Shown here: positions 43,259 through 52,715 of the stretch, one piece after another
Layout of the letters: every line of letters starts with the position of its first letter
How positions within the stretch are numbered: position 1 is the stretch's first letter
The notes under the pieces: generated by a model
The model's input: only the letters and a program-made list of their open reading frames with translations
Told to the model about the DNA's origin: nothing
Databases searched by the model: none
Program-made: the position numbers and the translations under genes
Origin: Nitrosomonas sp.
Lineage (GTDB): Bacteria; Pseudomonadota; Gammaproteobacteria; Burkholderiales; Nitrosomonadaceae
Assembly: GCA_019635215.1 (NCBI GenBank)
Contig: JAHBZZ010000002.1
Span: 1-64,000, forward strand
DNA: 64,000 nucleotides
Reading direction: 5' to 3'

Positions 43259-44185
43259 TTAAGGTCCTTGGAAAATGCTTGCGTAGTTGCCAGCGCCACC
43301 GGTTTGATTAATGGTAGCGATATCACCCACGCCTTGTTGAGTAATGAATGCTTCATTTGCATTTCCGCTGATACCCAGTCCGGATTGGTTAATCGTAGCA
43401 ACATTGAATTCATTCGATTGATCAATGAGTGCATTGTTGTAGCCGTTGGTTTGATAAATATTCGCGGTCAGATCATTACCATCCTGGTATATATCCGCAT
43501 TGCTGGAAACCGCTCTATCTTGAGATATCGCTGCGGCCAGATTAGTACCACCGGTTTGGAAAATAAATGCTGTACTGTTATCACTGCCATTGGTTTGGCT
43601 GATTGTGGCAGAAGCGCTCGCAACCGAAATTTGCTGAATTTCAGCATCGGAACCATACGAGTTATCCTGTGCAATGCTGGCTGTGGAATCATCGGCATCA
43701 TCTTGTTCGATAATGGCGACATTACCAGTCGTGTTTGATTGCGATATAGTTGCTGTGGAATTGTCGGATGTGTTCACCTGTGTAATCGAAGCATCGCTGC
43801 TAAAAACATTTGACTGCCATATGGTGGCTACCGCATTAAATGAATCATCCTGCGTAATGGTGTTGATGTTGTCATCACCCGTGGTATTAATTGTCGCAGT
43901 CATTGCGGTGACACTATTCGATTGATTGATCGTTGAGATATTGTCATCGCCTGTTTGAGTGATATTGGCTGAAGCATCGGTAACGTTGCTTTGCGTCGCA
44001 TTGGCTTCGTTATTAGTGCCTGTTTGATTGATAAGCACTGTGGAATCGATGGTGCTGAATTGCTGGGCGTCCGCGGTATTATCGTCGCCATCCTGATTGA
44101 TGGTGACATTATTCGCAGCTAATGCAACGCTGCTCATACTGAAAATTGTCGCGATTAACAGTGCGCTCGTTCGTTTGTTGTACAT
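43259..44185 (-). CDS. csgA: Major curlin subunit, CsgA-like
   Basis: The product has 308 residues, about twice E. coli CsgA. A signal peptide (MYNKRTSALLIATIFSMSSV, cleavage after ALA) precedes roughly a dozen curlin repeats, each built of NxATIxQS/T plus a glycine/asparagine turn (examples: ANITQTGDDNISTINQS, ATISQTNGSDNSTAFIFQTG, ATINQSGLGISGNANEAFIT). The repeats are rich in Asp, Asn, Thr and Gln and almost free of Lys/Arg, so the fibre would be very acidic. A strong AAAGGAG precedes the ATG. It is expected to be exported through CsgG and polymerise on the cell surface. Confidence 0.92.
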   Translation of the reverse strand: MYNKRTSALLIATIFSMSSVALAANNVTINQDGDDNTADAQQFSTIDSTVLINQTGTNNEANATQSNVTDASANITQTGDDNISTINQSNSVTAMTATINTTGDDNINTITQDDSFNAVATIWQSNVFSSDASITQVNTSDNSTATISQSNTTGNVAIIEQDDADDSTASIAQDNSYGSDAEIQQISVASASATISQTNGSDNSTAFIFQTGGTNLAAAISQDRAVSSNADIYQDGNDLTANIYQTNGYNNALIDQSNEFNVATINQSGLGISGNANEAFITQQGVGDIATINQTGGAGNYASIFQGP

Positions 44186-44386
44186 TTTTTAAAACTCCTT
44201 TGGGTTGTGTTTGATAATCATTGAAACATATATGCATGTATACCAGGCTCATCCTATTACTCTTTCTTGAACCGTAACATGCTGTATTAATTGGTTTGAT
44301 GAAATTTTATTTATTCGTGTCAAGCTTCCTTCTGTTATAGTTAAATCAAAATGTTATTACCGCATCAAAAAAGTAAGATACTTCCG

Positions 44387-44887
44387 TCATTGCCATATCT
44401 CGGTAGAAATATGGCTGCCGATCTGGTGAATGGATATGAACTGACCGGAATTAAGCTGCTCCACCATCACTTGATTCCCGGTTCCTATCTGAGTGATCTC
44501 GGCGATACCGAAGTCACCCGACTGGTGTATGTCAACAAGATTGGAATTGCCCCATTGATTGATATAGGCTTGATTACCATAACCTGATTGCACGATATCA
44601 ATCGTGTTGTCCATGCCTTCCTGTTGCGTAATGACCAGTTGCGCTTGGCCCGATTGATGACTCTGAAGGCTGTTATGATGACCAATTTGGGTTATTTCTG
44701 CGGTATGATCCAATCCATTCTGCACGGACACTGCATAGTTATATTCACCATGCTGACTTATCCTGGCTTCCAGATCCGAATAAGGGGCAAGATCATAACT
44801 TGTCTGTGCACGAACCCCGGAACAGGTAAACTGCAAGGCGACCAATAGTATGAGCAGTCGGTTTATCTGGTTCGTCAGGCTTAGCAT
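44387..44887 (-). CDS. csgB: Minor curlin/nucleator, CsgB-like
   Basis: The ATG at 44887 (MLSLTNQINRLLILLV) is preferred for its AAGGA site. The product is 166 residues with a signal peptide ending near VRA. Five or so curlin repeats follow: AEITQIGHHNSLQSHQSGQA, IDIVQSGYGNQAYINQWG, VDIHQSGDFGIAEITQIGTG. They have more Gly, His and hydrophobics than the neighbour's, as in nucleator subunits. It precedes the CsgA-like gene by 201 bases on the same strand, the CsgB-CsgA order. Confidence 0.87.
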   Translation of the reverse strand: MLSLTNQINRLLILLVALQFTCSGVRAQTSYDLAPYSDLEARISQHGEYNYAVSVQNGLDHTAEITQIGHHNSLQSHQSGQAQLVITQQEGMDNTIDIVQSGYGNQAYINQWGNSNLVDIHQSGDFGIAEITQIGTGNQVMVEQLNSGQFISIHQIGSHISTEIWQ

Positions 44888-45172
44888 GATTCCTTGGCTC
44901 ATTATTCAATTTTGAAAAGCATCATGTTTGCATGTAATCACCGCAAAGAAAATTCGCAGAAAGCATGAAATTTGTAATGATGATCTTCAAAAAATCATAC
45001 TAAAGTATGAGAAATAATTTATCAGGCGAAAGAACGATATAAGTATATGAATTAAAATTGGTATTCTAGACTTTATCAGTTGAACTGAATACAAGGAATA
45101 TTGCTGCGATAATCAGCTGTTGCTTAGAGGGTATAGTCGGACGCGGGTAGAGCAAATCAACCAGAAATGTGC
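44888..45172. other. Intergenic region upstream of csgB, no gene seen
   Basis: AT-rich around 44950-45060. It should contain the promoter of csgB/csgA, presumably controlled by the CsgD-like regulator at 47542. No operator could be assigned by eye. Confidence 0.4.
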
Positions 45173-45385
45173 CTAGCAGACTGTTGAAAAATGTGTCCGA
45201 GGCAACCGATGCAAGGCGAGAACAGGCAACGCAAGCAAAGCGCAGCGAACAACCATGAGGCTGGCCCGCAGGGCGAGGCGCTGGAGCGCCGAGTAAAAAG
45301 CAGCGGAATTTATACCCGATAAATGAACAGAGCCTGTTTCTAACGCTGCTGCAGCAACGCAGATCGTTTTTCAACAGCCAGCTAG
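45173..45385. repeat. 213-bp dispersed modular repeat with imperfect 19-bp terminal inverted repeats (copy 1)
   Basis: Left end CTAGCAGACTGTTGAAAAA; right end is the complement of CTAGCTGGCTGTTGAAAAA (3 mismatches in 19). Internal features are GTCCGAGGCAACCGATGCAA and GCCTGTTTCTAACGCTGC. A second copy of the same overall length is at 48464-48676. There is no coding capacity; a computed frame of 102 codons across it is not protein-like. Confidence 0.8.
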
Positions 45386-45651
45386 AGTGACATCCGTTTC
45401 CGGTCGAAATGACACTGCGATACGCACATCCTGTACTGCATAGGAAATTTTGAGCAGTGTAAGTGGGTGTGCCGCGGCAGAAACGTGATCCCTGCCGCCA
45501 GGCTTTTTACGGCATGAAAGTTCCGTCCGTTTTGTTTGATCCTTCCTTGGATTTCATATCAAAACCGGACAGTTCTGCGACAAACCGGGAAATGATTTGC
45601 GCGTGCAATAACTGCCAGTGATGTCTGTTTGATTATCTTTACGGCTATCAT
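45386..45651. other. Region with possible gene remnant before csgG
   Basis: On the minus strand, bases about 45530-45640 read as a short open segment (QLLHAQIISRFVAELSGFD, then MKSKEGSNKTDG) ending in a stop. It has protein-like composition but no start or known family. It may be the tail of a gene cut by the repeat insertion, and is listed only as a possibility. Confidence 0.25.
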
Positions 45652-46569
45652 TTACCAGGCGCTGCTGGATGTGCCTCGCAATACTGAATCGGGTTTTATT
45701 GATTCTGATAAAAGGAGTTCATTGCGCTCCTGGATATATGCCTGAATAATAGGAGACTGATAGTCTTCAGGATTTTTCAGAAACCACTTTCCATTTTCAA
45801 TGCCGTCAATGATCAAATGGATGACCGCCGCTACAATGGCCTCGTTTACGCAAAGTTGCGCAGGCTCATTTCTGGTAAATCCACCTTCGGCTTCCAGTAA
45901 GCGATTGAACGTCAGAAATTTAAATACGCCGGCTTCAAGCGCATAAGAAAATACGGTTTTTGTCGTCGATACACTGCTGAAGATATTACCCGTTCTGACA
46001 TCTACAGCCCTTAGGGCAACCGTAACCTGGTCCGTCCGGTACTCACCGGAGCCGCCTATTCCGAAATAGCGTGCACCTAAACCGCCTGTTCTTACATTCG
46101 TATCGTAACTGACAATACCGCCTTCCAAAATAACATTGGATGGAAACAAGGTAGGCAATTCTGCGTCAATGTCTGTCCGTTGTTGTTCCACGGCGCGAAT
46201 GATTTTTCGTTCTGTCAGCAGATTTTGTAAGCCTTCACGTTCGACCGGCACAAACCATTGCGAATCCAGTAGTGCTTTGACAAGCATGCTTGCGCCGCCT
46301 TGCGTTACCGATGTCGAAAAAGCGCTTGCGGGTGTTGGTTTGAATTGACCGGTTTGATCACGGAATCCATAAACGGAAATACGTATTTTTCCTCTTGATT
46401 CCGGTAGGTTGACGAGATCTTTATAAGTTGCGGATGCCGGCGTCAGACGCGCAGGCGTCTGTGTAGTCACGATATTGGTAGCGCAGCCGTTGATCAATAT
46501 CACACTTAAAATAATCAGCACCCAGCGGCTGCAAGGACGAAGTAGCCTGAATGAAAAAGAGAGAAACAT
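45652..46569 (-). CDS. csgG: Curli secretion channel lipoprotein CsgG
   Basis: The ATG at 46569 gives 305 residues; a longer TTG start overlaps csgF. The signal has lipobox VILINGC, so Cys becomes lipidated and the protein inserts in the outer membrane as a nonameric pore. CsgG marks are KIRISVYGFRDQTGQFKPTP, FSTSVTQGGASMLVKALLDS, WFVPVEREGLQNLLTERKII, GGLGARYFGIGGSGEYRTDQ and VFKFLTFNRLLEAEGG. It exports curlin subunits. Gene order csgD-csgE-csgF-csgG is as in enterobacteria. Confidence 0.95.
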   Translation of the reverse strand: MFLSFSFRLLRPCSRWVLIILSVILINGCATNIVTTQTPARLTPASATYKDLVNLPESRGKIRISVYGFRDQTGQFKPTPASAFSTSVTQGGASMLVKALLDSQWFVPVEREGLQNLLTERKIIRAVEQQRTDIDAELPTLFPSNVILEGGIVSYDTNVRTGGLGARYFGIGGSGEYRTDQVTVALRAVDVRTGNIFSSVSTTKTVFSYALEAGVFKFLTFNRLLEAEGGFTRNEPAQLCVNEAIVAAVIHLIIDGIENGKWFLKNPEDYQSPIIQAYIQERNELLLSESIKPDSVLRGTSSSAW

Positions 46570-46570
46570 T

Positions 46571-46978
46571 TTAAAAACTATTGTCAATTGAAAAGGATGT
46601 ACTATTACCTGTAGCCTTATCCGTGGTTGTGATCGTTAACAGGCCGCCACCCACATCGACAATATCGATAATAAAATCATTTGTTTCTATAGTGCCTGGA
46701 ATTATTTCTCCATGATTTCCGATGATCTGACCGGCAACTGTTGAGCTTAATCGATTTAAAATTGACCTTTGCAAAGTTTCATTAAATTTTTCCAGTGGCG
46801 TCTGATTGGACAGTGAATCCTCTTTATCATTTTGTGCCTGCGCATTATTCAATAGTGGAGCGCCATATAAAGGATTGCCTCCAAATGACGGATTCTCAAA
46901 GGTATACACCAGTTCGGTCGCATAGGCCGAGGGAAAATTCATCATATAAAGCAACAGCAGGAAACGTGTTTTTCTCAT
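46571..46978 (-). CDS. csgF: Curli assembly factor CsgF
   Basis: The product has 135 residues with a signal peptide (MRKTRFLLLLYMMNFPSAYA). The mature N-terminus TELVYTFENPSFGGNPLYGA is the diagnostic CsgF motif that inserts into the CsgG pore from outside. The C-terminal part (DFIIDIVDVGGGLLTITTTD) is the family beta domain. It connects the nucleator CsgB with the channel. It ends one base before the csgG ATG. Confidence 0.94.
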   Translation of the reverse strand: MRKTRFLLLLYMMNFPSAYATELVYTFENPSFGGNPLYGAPLLNNAQAQNDKEDSLSNQTPLEKFNETLQRSILNRLSSTVAGQIIGNHGEIIPGTIETNDFIIDIVDVGGGLLTITTTDKATGNSTSFSIDNSF

Positions 46979-46996
46979 TTATACTTATCCTTCATC

Positions 46997-47527
46997 TTAA
47001 TAACCTTCTTTAGTCAGATCGGGGTCATCAAACAGCAAATGCTGTAAACTGATTTGTTCCAATTGTTGATTGATCGTATTTGCCGCCATTTCAGCGATAG
47101 ATTCCGTTTTAGATCGCGCGCTGAACAGATTGGCCCGGAAAATCACTTTATTCTCGTGCTCAATCCATATAATACTGCCCCAGCGTGCTGTCGGCCGTTC
47201 ATAAATCGTTAAATTATGTGTTGCGGATGACGGCTGATCGCGCCAGAATCTCATGAAGTGCTGATAAAACTCATGCGCGATCATTGTAATGGTGTGGTCG
47301 ACGACAATGCCACCGTCGATGTCCTGAAGTAATTGATCTTGCTGATCCGGCATATTGTTCTCTATGACACCGTCATCTAAAGCAAATGCAGGGGCATTGA
47401 TAAAAAAAACAAAGAGTGCAAATATTAGAAAAAAACCGGCAATCCGCTCATAATCTGCGATGTCACTTCTCACCTTATTAATTTTATTTGAATTTCCGGT
47501 TGCATATTCTACATAAAAGACTACCAA
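46997..47527 (-). CDS. csgE: Curli specificity factor CsgE
   Basis: The frame starts with TTG at 47527 (176 residues). A GTG at 47473 would give a more standard signal peptide (MRSDIADYERIAGFFLIFAL, cleavage near AFA), so the true start is uncertain. The mature part matches CsgE: DGGIVVDHTITMIAHEFYQH, FMRFWRDQ, ERPTARWGSIIWIEHENKVI, and AEMAANTINQQLEQI. CsgE is periplasmic, caps CsgG and selects curlin substrates. Confidence 0.9.
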   Translation of the reverse strand: MVVFYVEYATGNSNKINKVRSDIADYERIAGFFLIFALFVFFINAPAFALDDGVIENNMPDQQDQLLQDIDGGIVVDHTITMIAHEFYQHFMRFWRDQPSSATHNLTIYERPTARWGSIIWIEHENKVIFRANLFSARSKTESIAEMAANTINQQLEQISLQHLLFDDPDLTKEGY

Positions 47528-47541
47528 TTACGATTCAATAA

Positions 47542-48231
47542 TTACTGAAAACCCTGATTAATCTTTTCCCGTTGATTATAGTCAATGGAATTTAACCACT
47601 GCACAGCCTGTACCCGGTTATTCACATTGATTTTCTTGAAAATATTATATATATGCCGCTTTACGGTATGAACCGTCACAAACAGGCTATTCGCTATTCT
47701 CGTATTGGAATAGCCTTCTGAAATTAAGTTAAGAATCACTTTTTCTTTTTTAGTCAAACTTGTTGACTGCAGCTTGGGCGCAGCATCATTTGAATGATGG
47801 GATTTTTTCAGGACCGCATTCAGTAATTCGCGCGGCAACCAGTAATCACCTTGAGCAACTGCCGAAATACCCGTTAACAATTGTTCTTCAGATATATTGT
47901 TCAGAAAACAAAATCTGAAATTTTTCCAGCTGGTCAGTCTGATCAAATTCTCAGCGCTGTATTTTTGATCAAGATTAAATAGACCGAAGATGGGTGGAAA
48001 CGGTAAATTCTTATTCAACGTGTTCATATGTTCATCGATCAATTCCGGATTGATGGCCTGAAAATCGATCATTAATATTACCGAAGCATAAAGGCTGGAT
48101 TCATCAATATCCAAAGTTTCAGTTTGCGCACATACGATCATTCTTGAACTGAAGAATTTGATCAGAAAATCCACCTGAACACTTTTTTTAGTGATCAGAA
48201 AAACTTTGTGCTGAAGTGTTCTAGTATTCAT
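47542..48231 (-). CDS. csgD: CsgD-like LuxR-family regulator
   Basis: The product has 229 residues. The C-terminal LuxR helix-turn-helix is clear (LTKKEKVILNLISEGYSNTR, IANSLFVTVHTVKRHIYNIF, KKINVNNRVQAVQWL). The N-terminal 130 residues are a receiver-like fold without the standard acidic phospho-site pattern, as in CsgD. It should activate the curlin genes downstream. It heads the csgDEFG run with only 14 bases to csgE, so its own promoter region (48232-48400) controls the whole block. Confidence 0.9.
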   Translation of the reverse strand: MNTRTLQHKVFLITKKSVQVDFLIKFFSSRMIVCAQTETLDIDESSLYASVILMIDFQAINPELIDEHMNTLNKNLPFPPIFGLFNLDQKYSAENLIRLTSWKNFRFCFLNNISEEQLLTGISAVAQGDYWLPRELLNAVLKKSHHSNDAAPKLQSTSLTKKEKVILNLISEGYSNTRIANSLFVTVHTVKRHIYNIFKKINVNNRVQAVQWLNSIDYNQREKINQGFQ

Positions 48232-48463
48232 TCCAGATTCAACTCAGTTGATCAGCCTGTTAGAGCCAGTCAGAAAACAAAAAATATAAATACCGAAGTT
48301 CCGTGATGGGTAAATTCACGTCAATAACTATTATGTGATACATGCACAAACAATGATCTGATCTTTAATGCCGATATTGTTATAATAGTTAACATTATAC
48401 ACAAATGAGAATAGTTCGTATTATTATTAACATTAGCATTTGTGCGCAAGATATGCAAGTCCC

Positions 48464-48676
48464 CGAGCAGGCTATTGAAAAATGTGTTCGAGGCAGTCGA
48501 TGCAAAGCAAAAACAAGCGAGAAAGCAGCGTTTATATTATGTGATGAGACCTTTACACGGTGTCATGAGCGGTACGAGAATAAGGCAAAAATTTGCGAAA
48601 AAGCGGAGTTTGCACGGGGTAAATGAGCATTCTGGGCCTGTTTCTAACACCGCAGCGGCAACGCAAATCGTTTTTC
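48464..48676. repeat. 213-bp dispersed modular repeat, copy 2, with internal MITE-like segment
   Basis: It starts AGCAGGCTATTGAAAAATG and ends around GCAAATCGTTTTTC, matching the ends of copy 1 at 45173. The middle (48541-48628) instead matches the left half of the MITE at 34257 (GATGAGACCTTTACACGGTG, then GCGAAAAAGCGGAG). So modules are shuffled among family members. The right terminal repeat is eroded. The repeat lies in the promoter/leader region of the following efflux gene. Confidence 0.75.
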
Positions 48677-48733
48677 TTATATCGCGCGGACACCAGGATT
48701 TTTTATTTACATTCAATTGGATTACGGTTCACA

Positions 48734-50140
48734 GTGTTGTATTGGACGATCAGAATCAGGCGCTATATTGCGTATTTACAAATTTATTGCAGTATTTTGT
48801 TATTCGTCGTTTTGACGGGATGCAATCTTTTACCTCAACGTGATACCCGTGATGCGGGTGATGCGGTTCCGATGTATTGGCGCAGCACCGGACAGCAAGA
48901 CGGACCGGTTCCATCCAAATGGACAGAGATATTTAACGATAGCAAATTAGTCGCGCTTGTCGATACAGCTTTAGCGAACAATTATGAATTGAAAGCGGCT
49001 GCGGCACGGGTTGACGCCGCTATCGCACAGGCCCGTATCGATGGCTCGCCACGCTGGCCGCAATTCTTTTTTACGGCGGATCATCAGCAAGTGCAAGTTC
49101 GCGAGGCCGGTTTCGGTTCCTCCCGATTCAGTGCATTTGAGACGATATTCGGCGTCAGCTGGGAAGTGGATGTCTGGGGGCGAATCCGTGACCTGCATCA
49201 GGCGTCGCTAACGGAAGCGGAAGCAAGTCAAAGCGATTTCTACGGCGCGCGACTGTCTTTGGCAGCGCGAGTCGCGCAAAGTTATTTTGAATTGACCGAA
49301 GCGAAGCTTCAAGTTGCCATTACCGAGCAATCGATCAAGGATCGGACAATCATCGCGAAACTGGTGCGCGGCCGCTTCCAGCGTGGCCTGGTACGCGGGC
49401 TGGATCTACGTCTGGCGATGAATGATTTGGCGAATGCCGAAGCGCAACTGCAGGCGGCGCGCAATAGAATGCAGTCGCTGGCGCGCCAACTGGAGATTTT
49501 GCTGGGTCGATATCCGTCCGGCGAAGACCTGGCTGCTGAAGCATTGCCGTCATTAACGACTACTGTTCCTGCGGGCTTACCTTCAGAATTGCTGGAACGC
49601 AGACCGGATCTGGTGGCGGCATTCAGTCGTTTGCAGGCCGCGGATCTCCGTACTGTCAGTGCGCAGAAATTGCGCTTACCGCGTATTACCCTGACCGCAT
49701 CCGGCGGTAGCCGCAGTGTGGATTTAACCGAACTGGTCGATCCCCGGGCCGCAGCCTGGAATGTATTTGCAGGATTGATGCAGCCCGTGTTCACCGGTTG
49801 GCGCATCGAGGGTGAAATCATCCGCAACCAGGCTCAGGCGGAGGAAGCATTGAATCACTATAAAAATACGGCTTTAAATGCCTTCCGCGAAGTTGAACAA
49901 GCACTCGCCGCGGAAGAATGGTTGCGGCAGCAGGAAGCTGCGTTGAAGAAAGCCGTCGAGCACACCGAATCCAGTCAGAAACTGGCGGTATATTCTTACC
50001 GTAATGGCGTTATCGAAATTCTTACATTGCTCGACAGCTATCGCAGCACATTGAATGCGCAGACGGCGCACATCTCCGTTATCCGGCAGTTGCTGAGCAA
50101 TCGCATCAATCTTTACTTGGCGTTAGGTGGGGATGCTTAA
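48734..50140 (+). CDS. NodT-family RND outer-membrane efflux lipoprotein
   Basis: The preferred start is GTG at 48734, giving a lipoprotein signal with basic residues (TIRIRRYIAYLQIYCSILLF) and lipobox VVLTGC; an ATG at 48623 lies inside a repeat and adds unlikely residues. The mature protein is about 445 residues with two OEP repeats: LVDTALANNYELKAAAARVD, SWEVDVWGRIRDLHQASLTE, LSLAARVAQSYFELTEAKLQ, and ERRPDLVAAFSRLQAADLRT, EVEQALAAEEWLRQQEAALK. As a trimer it forms the outer-membrane tunnel of an RND or similar pump. No inner-membrane pump or periplasmic adaptor is beside it. Confidence 0.92.
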   Translation: MLYWTIRIRRYIAYLQIYCSILLFVVLTGCNLLPQRDTRDAGDAVPMYWRSTGQQDGPVPSKWTEIFNDSKLVALVDTALANNYELKAAAARVDAAIAQARIDGSPRWPQFFFTADHQQVQVREAGFGSSRFSAFETIFGVSWEVDVWGRIRDLHQASLTEAEASQSDFYGARLSLAARVAQSYFELTEAKLQVAITEQSIKDRTIIAKLVRGRFQRGLVRGLDLRLAMNDLANAEAQLQAARNRMQSLARQLEILLGRYPSGEDLAAEALPSLTTTVPAGLPSELLERRPDLVAAFSRLQAADLRTVSAQKLRLPRITLTASGGSRSVDLTELVDPRAAAWNVFAGLMQPVFTGWRIEGEIIRNQAQAEEALNHYKNTALNAFREVEQALAAEEWLRQQEAALKKAVEHTESSQKLAVYSYRNGVIEILTLLDSYRSTLNAQTAHISVIRQLLSNRINLYLALGGDA

Positions 50141-50763
50141 TTGGTATTCCGCCGTTGTGCCGGTATATATCGCCTAACTGTTTAGTCCCACGCTCTGCAA
50201 GATAGGTACGCACGCGACCTTCCAGCACAGCAGATAATTCTCCCGACGGGCGAAAAAACGACTGACTCAGCGTAGGACGGTCAGCGCCATTCAAATAGTC
50301 TGCGCCGAAAGTAAACGAAGAAGGACACGAATTAAGGCACCCTCTCACGGGGAATCAGCATGAATGCCTAATCGAGCACGCGTGCGAACCCTTGAAGCTT
50401 ACAATGAATATGTCTTGATCCACCGTACGACACTCGCAACACCCACATCAAATCAATCTGCCACTTCGACTATCGCGAGCCCTTCCCTCTTTCGCACAGA
50501 TCAAACTTTACGCCGATAAGCTAATAAATAAGCCATCTTTTTATGATAGCCATAATTATATGGTTATATGGGTCGTGCCATATCTTATGACTACACTATC
50601 CGGAAACCACCTCACACGCCCATCATAGACGTTCTCTTTCCGTATTGCGCCCGGAAGCACTCTCATATTCAAAAAAGTGATAAACAAATGAAAATTTATT
50701 GGTTCCTCTTATAAGGGTGAACTGATACATTCTCGCTCCACAAAACATCGATTGCTCAACATC
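50141..50763. other. Intergenic region upstream of the sulfur cluster, no gene seen
   Basis: About 620 bases. No coding frame is convincing. Near 50545-50580 an AT-rich partial dyad (AGCCATAATTATATGGTTAT) could be a regulator site; CysB sites are degenerate, so I cannot assign it. The promoter of the YezD-porin-sbp series should be in the right half. Confidence 0.4.
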
Positions 50764-50955
50764 ATGAAATACAGTACGACGCCACAAGATCATCATCCTG
50801 TCTCCCGCAATATCGACCAGGAAGTTCTGCGCGCCATTGCCAGCATTCAATACGGCTCGGTCGAGATCATTATCCATGAGGGGCAGGTTGTACAGATCGA
50901 ATGCCGGGAAAAAATCCGCATCCATTCCGCGAACAATATTCGCAGGATCGAATAA
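50764..50955 (+). CDS. YezD-like DUF2292 small protein
   Basis: The ATG at 50764 (MKYSTTPQDHHPVS) gives 63 residues. The DUF2292/YezD signature is intact: LRAIASIQYGSVEIIIHEGQ followed by VVQIECREKIRI. Members are small, soluble and repeatedly found in sulfate-assimilation or cysteine-regulated operons; biochemical role unknown. Its position at the head of the sulfur cluster matches that pattern. Confidence 0.87.
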   Translation: MKYSTTPQDHHPVSRNIDQEVLRAIASIQYGSVEIIIHEGQVVQIECREKIRIHSANNIRRIE

Positions 50956-51085
50956 TGTACCGCCTTATCGATTTGATCATGATGCAGCAACGATCTCGTA
51001 TTACTTCGACCAGACCACTGGAGAATACAATAAACACGCGACAATGGACTGACCGGAATACCGGAAGAACATTCTGGAGAACGCT

Positions 51086-52687
51086 ATGAAACCTGTCTGG
51101 CGAATCGTTTTGCCTTTGTTGGCGGCAGCACATCTATTGCCTATTGCCGCAGCACAGGCAAATGAACACGCTATATCTTATAACGACAACCCGACATCCG
51201 GGCAATCCACCCTGCTCATCGCTCAAGCCGGCGCAGCAGGCCAGGATACGGACAAATGGGCGACAAAACCTAAGGACCAACCGGCCGCGCAACCCGCACA
51301 ACCGCAAGCGCCGGGGAAAACCACCTATTTTCAACGTGCGCGCAGCTATTCCACACACCCTGAATCCGATCCGCCGCGTTATGTGCGCAATCTGGCCAAG
51401 ACCGACATCGAGGCTTTCAAAAATCTTGACTGGCTCGACGTCGGCCTTGATTACCGCATGCGGTATGAACTGCGCGATGGCGACATACGGCGCAACAGAC
51501 TCATCACTGACAACAACTTCCTGTTACGCACACGCGCTTATATCGGCGTCAGAAACATTGTCGATCCGTTCCGCTTTGCAGTCGAATTCGAGGACGCGCG
51601 CGCCTATAACAGCAGATTCCCCAAAGACAATCGCGACTGGAATGAATTTGAACTGATTCAGACTTATGGCGAACTGTACTTCAAGGATGCTTTGGGAAAA
51701 GACGATCTGGGCAATAACCGCCCGATCCGGATCCGCGGCGGGCGTATGGCTTGGGAAGCCGTGGACAGACGGCTGCTCGGCAACAACCAGTGGCGCAACA
51801 CCACGAATAATTTCGAAGGTTTCAGGGTCACATTCGGGCAGGACGCCAACGACTGGGAACTGGATACCTGGGGAATGCAACCGGTTATCCGCGAGATCGA
51901 TAAATTTGATGAGCGCAACAAAAGCCAATGGTTTTATGGTGCGGTGGGACACTGGCGGAAATGGTCCGATGTCATCACGATACAACCCTATTACATGGGA
52001 TTGATGCAGGATGACAAAGACGGGCAACAGGCCAGCCGGGAAATTCATTCACCCGGTATACGCGCTTACGGTGTATTGCCGAAAACCAATATCGATTTCG
52101 ATCTGGGCGCCATTTATCAATTCGGGCGCGACAACGGCCAGACGAAATCCGCCTGGTCGTACCTGGTCGAATTGGGTTATACCTTCAAGCACGACTGGAA
52201 GCCGCGGCTGAGTGCTTTTTATGGCTTCGTCAGCGGCGACCGCAATCCGAACGACAATGTAAACAATCGCTTCGAACGGTTCTTCGGCTTTGCGCGCCCC
52301 TGGTCGCCCGACGACAATCTGATTATGGAAAACGTCAAAGCGCCCAAAATCGTGTTTGAGTTCTCTCCGCACAAAGATGTTTCGATAGACGGCGGTTACA
52401 GCTGGTTCTGGCTGGCCAGCGACACCGACCGCTTCAATAATCTTATGAACGTTTCCACACCAACCACCCTCAACCGCGATCCGACCGGACAGAGCGGCGA
52501 CTTCCTGGGGCAGTCGATCAACGCCCGCATCAACTACAAGCTGGCGCCACTGGTTGACACCACCGTCGGATACTCGCACTGGATGAACGGTTCGTTTGTA
52601 AAAAACAGGCAGATAGCGGCGCTTGGAGAATCGAATGAAAGCAGTAATTTTTTCTATGTTGAAGTATCCATCAGAGCATTTAAATAA
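51086..52687 (+). CDS. Alginate-export-family outer-membrane porin
   Basis: The product has 533 residues with a signal peptide ([20 protein letters not shown], cleavage near AQA). A low-complexity Pro/Gln linker ([14 protein letters not shown]) follows, then a beta-barrel: [75 protein letters not shown]. The last residues end in an aromatic-type strand ([13 protein letters not shown]), as outer-membrane barrels do. Proximity to sulfate uptake suggests it admits sulfate or organosulfonates through the outer membrane (inference). Confidence 0.87.
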   Translation: MKPVWRIVLPLLAAAHLLPIAAAQANEHAISYNDNPTSGQSTLLIAQAGAAGQDTDKWATKPKDQPAAQPAQPQAPGKTTYFQRARSYSTHPESDPPRYVRNLAKTDIEAFKNLDWLDVGLDYRMRYELRDGDIRRNRLITDNNFLLRTRAYIGVRNIVDPFRFAVEFEDARAYNSRFPKDNRDWNEFELIQTYGELYFKDALGKDDLGNNRPIRIRGGRMAWEAVDRRLLGNNQWRNTTNNFEGFRVTFGQDANDWELDTWGMQPVIREIDKFDERNKSQWFYGAVGHWRKWSDVITIQPYYMGLMQDDKDGQQASREIHSPGIRAYGVLPKTNIDFDLGAIYQFGRDNGQTKSAWSYLVELGYTFKHDWKPRLSAFYGFVSGDRNPNDNVNNRFERFFGFARPWSPDDNLIMENVKAPKIVFEFSPHKDVSIDGGYSWFWLASDTDRFNNLMNVSTPTTLNRDPTGQSGDFLGQSINARINYKLAPLVDTTVGYSHWMNGSFVKNRQIAALGESNESSNFFYVEVSIRAFK

Positions 52688-52715
52688 ACATTATTACTTG
52701 AGTAAAGGAAAAAAC

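Noticed and set aside
43259-44902. Tandem DNA repeat or CRISPR-like array in the curlin genes
   Set aside because: The periodicity is at the protein level (curlin repeats) with variable DNA; there are no identical direct repeats with unique spacers.
45066-45374. 102-codon minus-strand frame
   Set aside because: It runs through the 213-bp repeat; cysteine- and arginine-rich with no domain. Treated as a shadow of the repeat.
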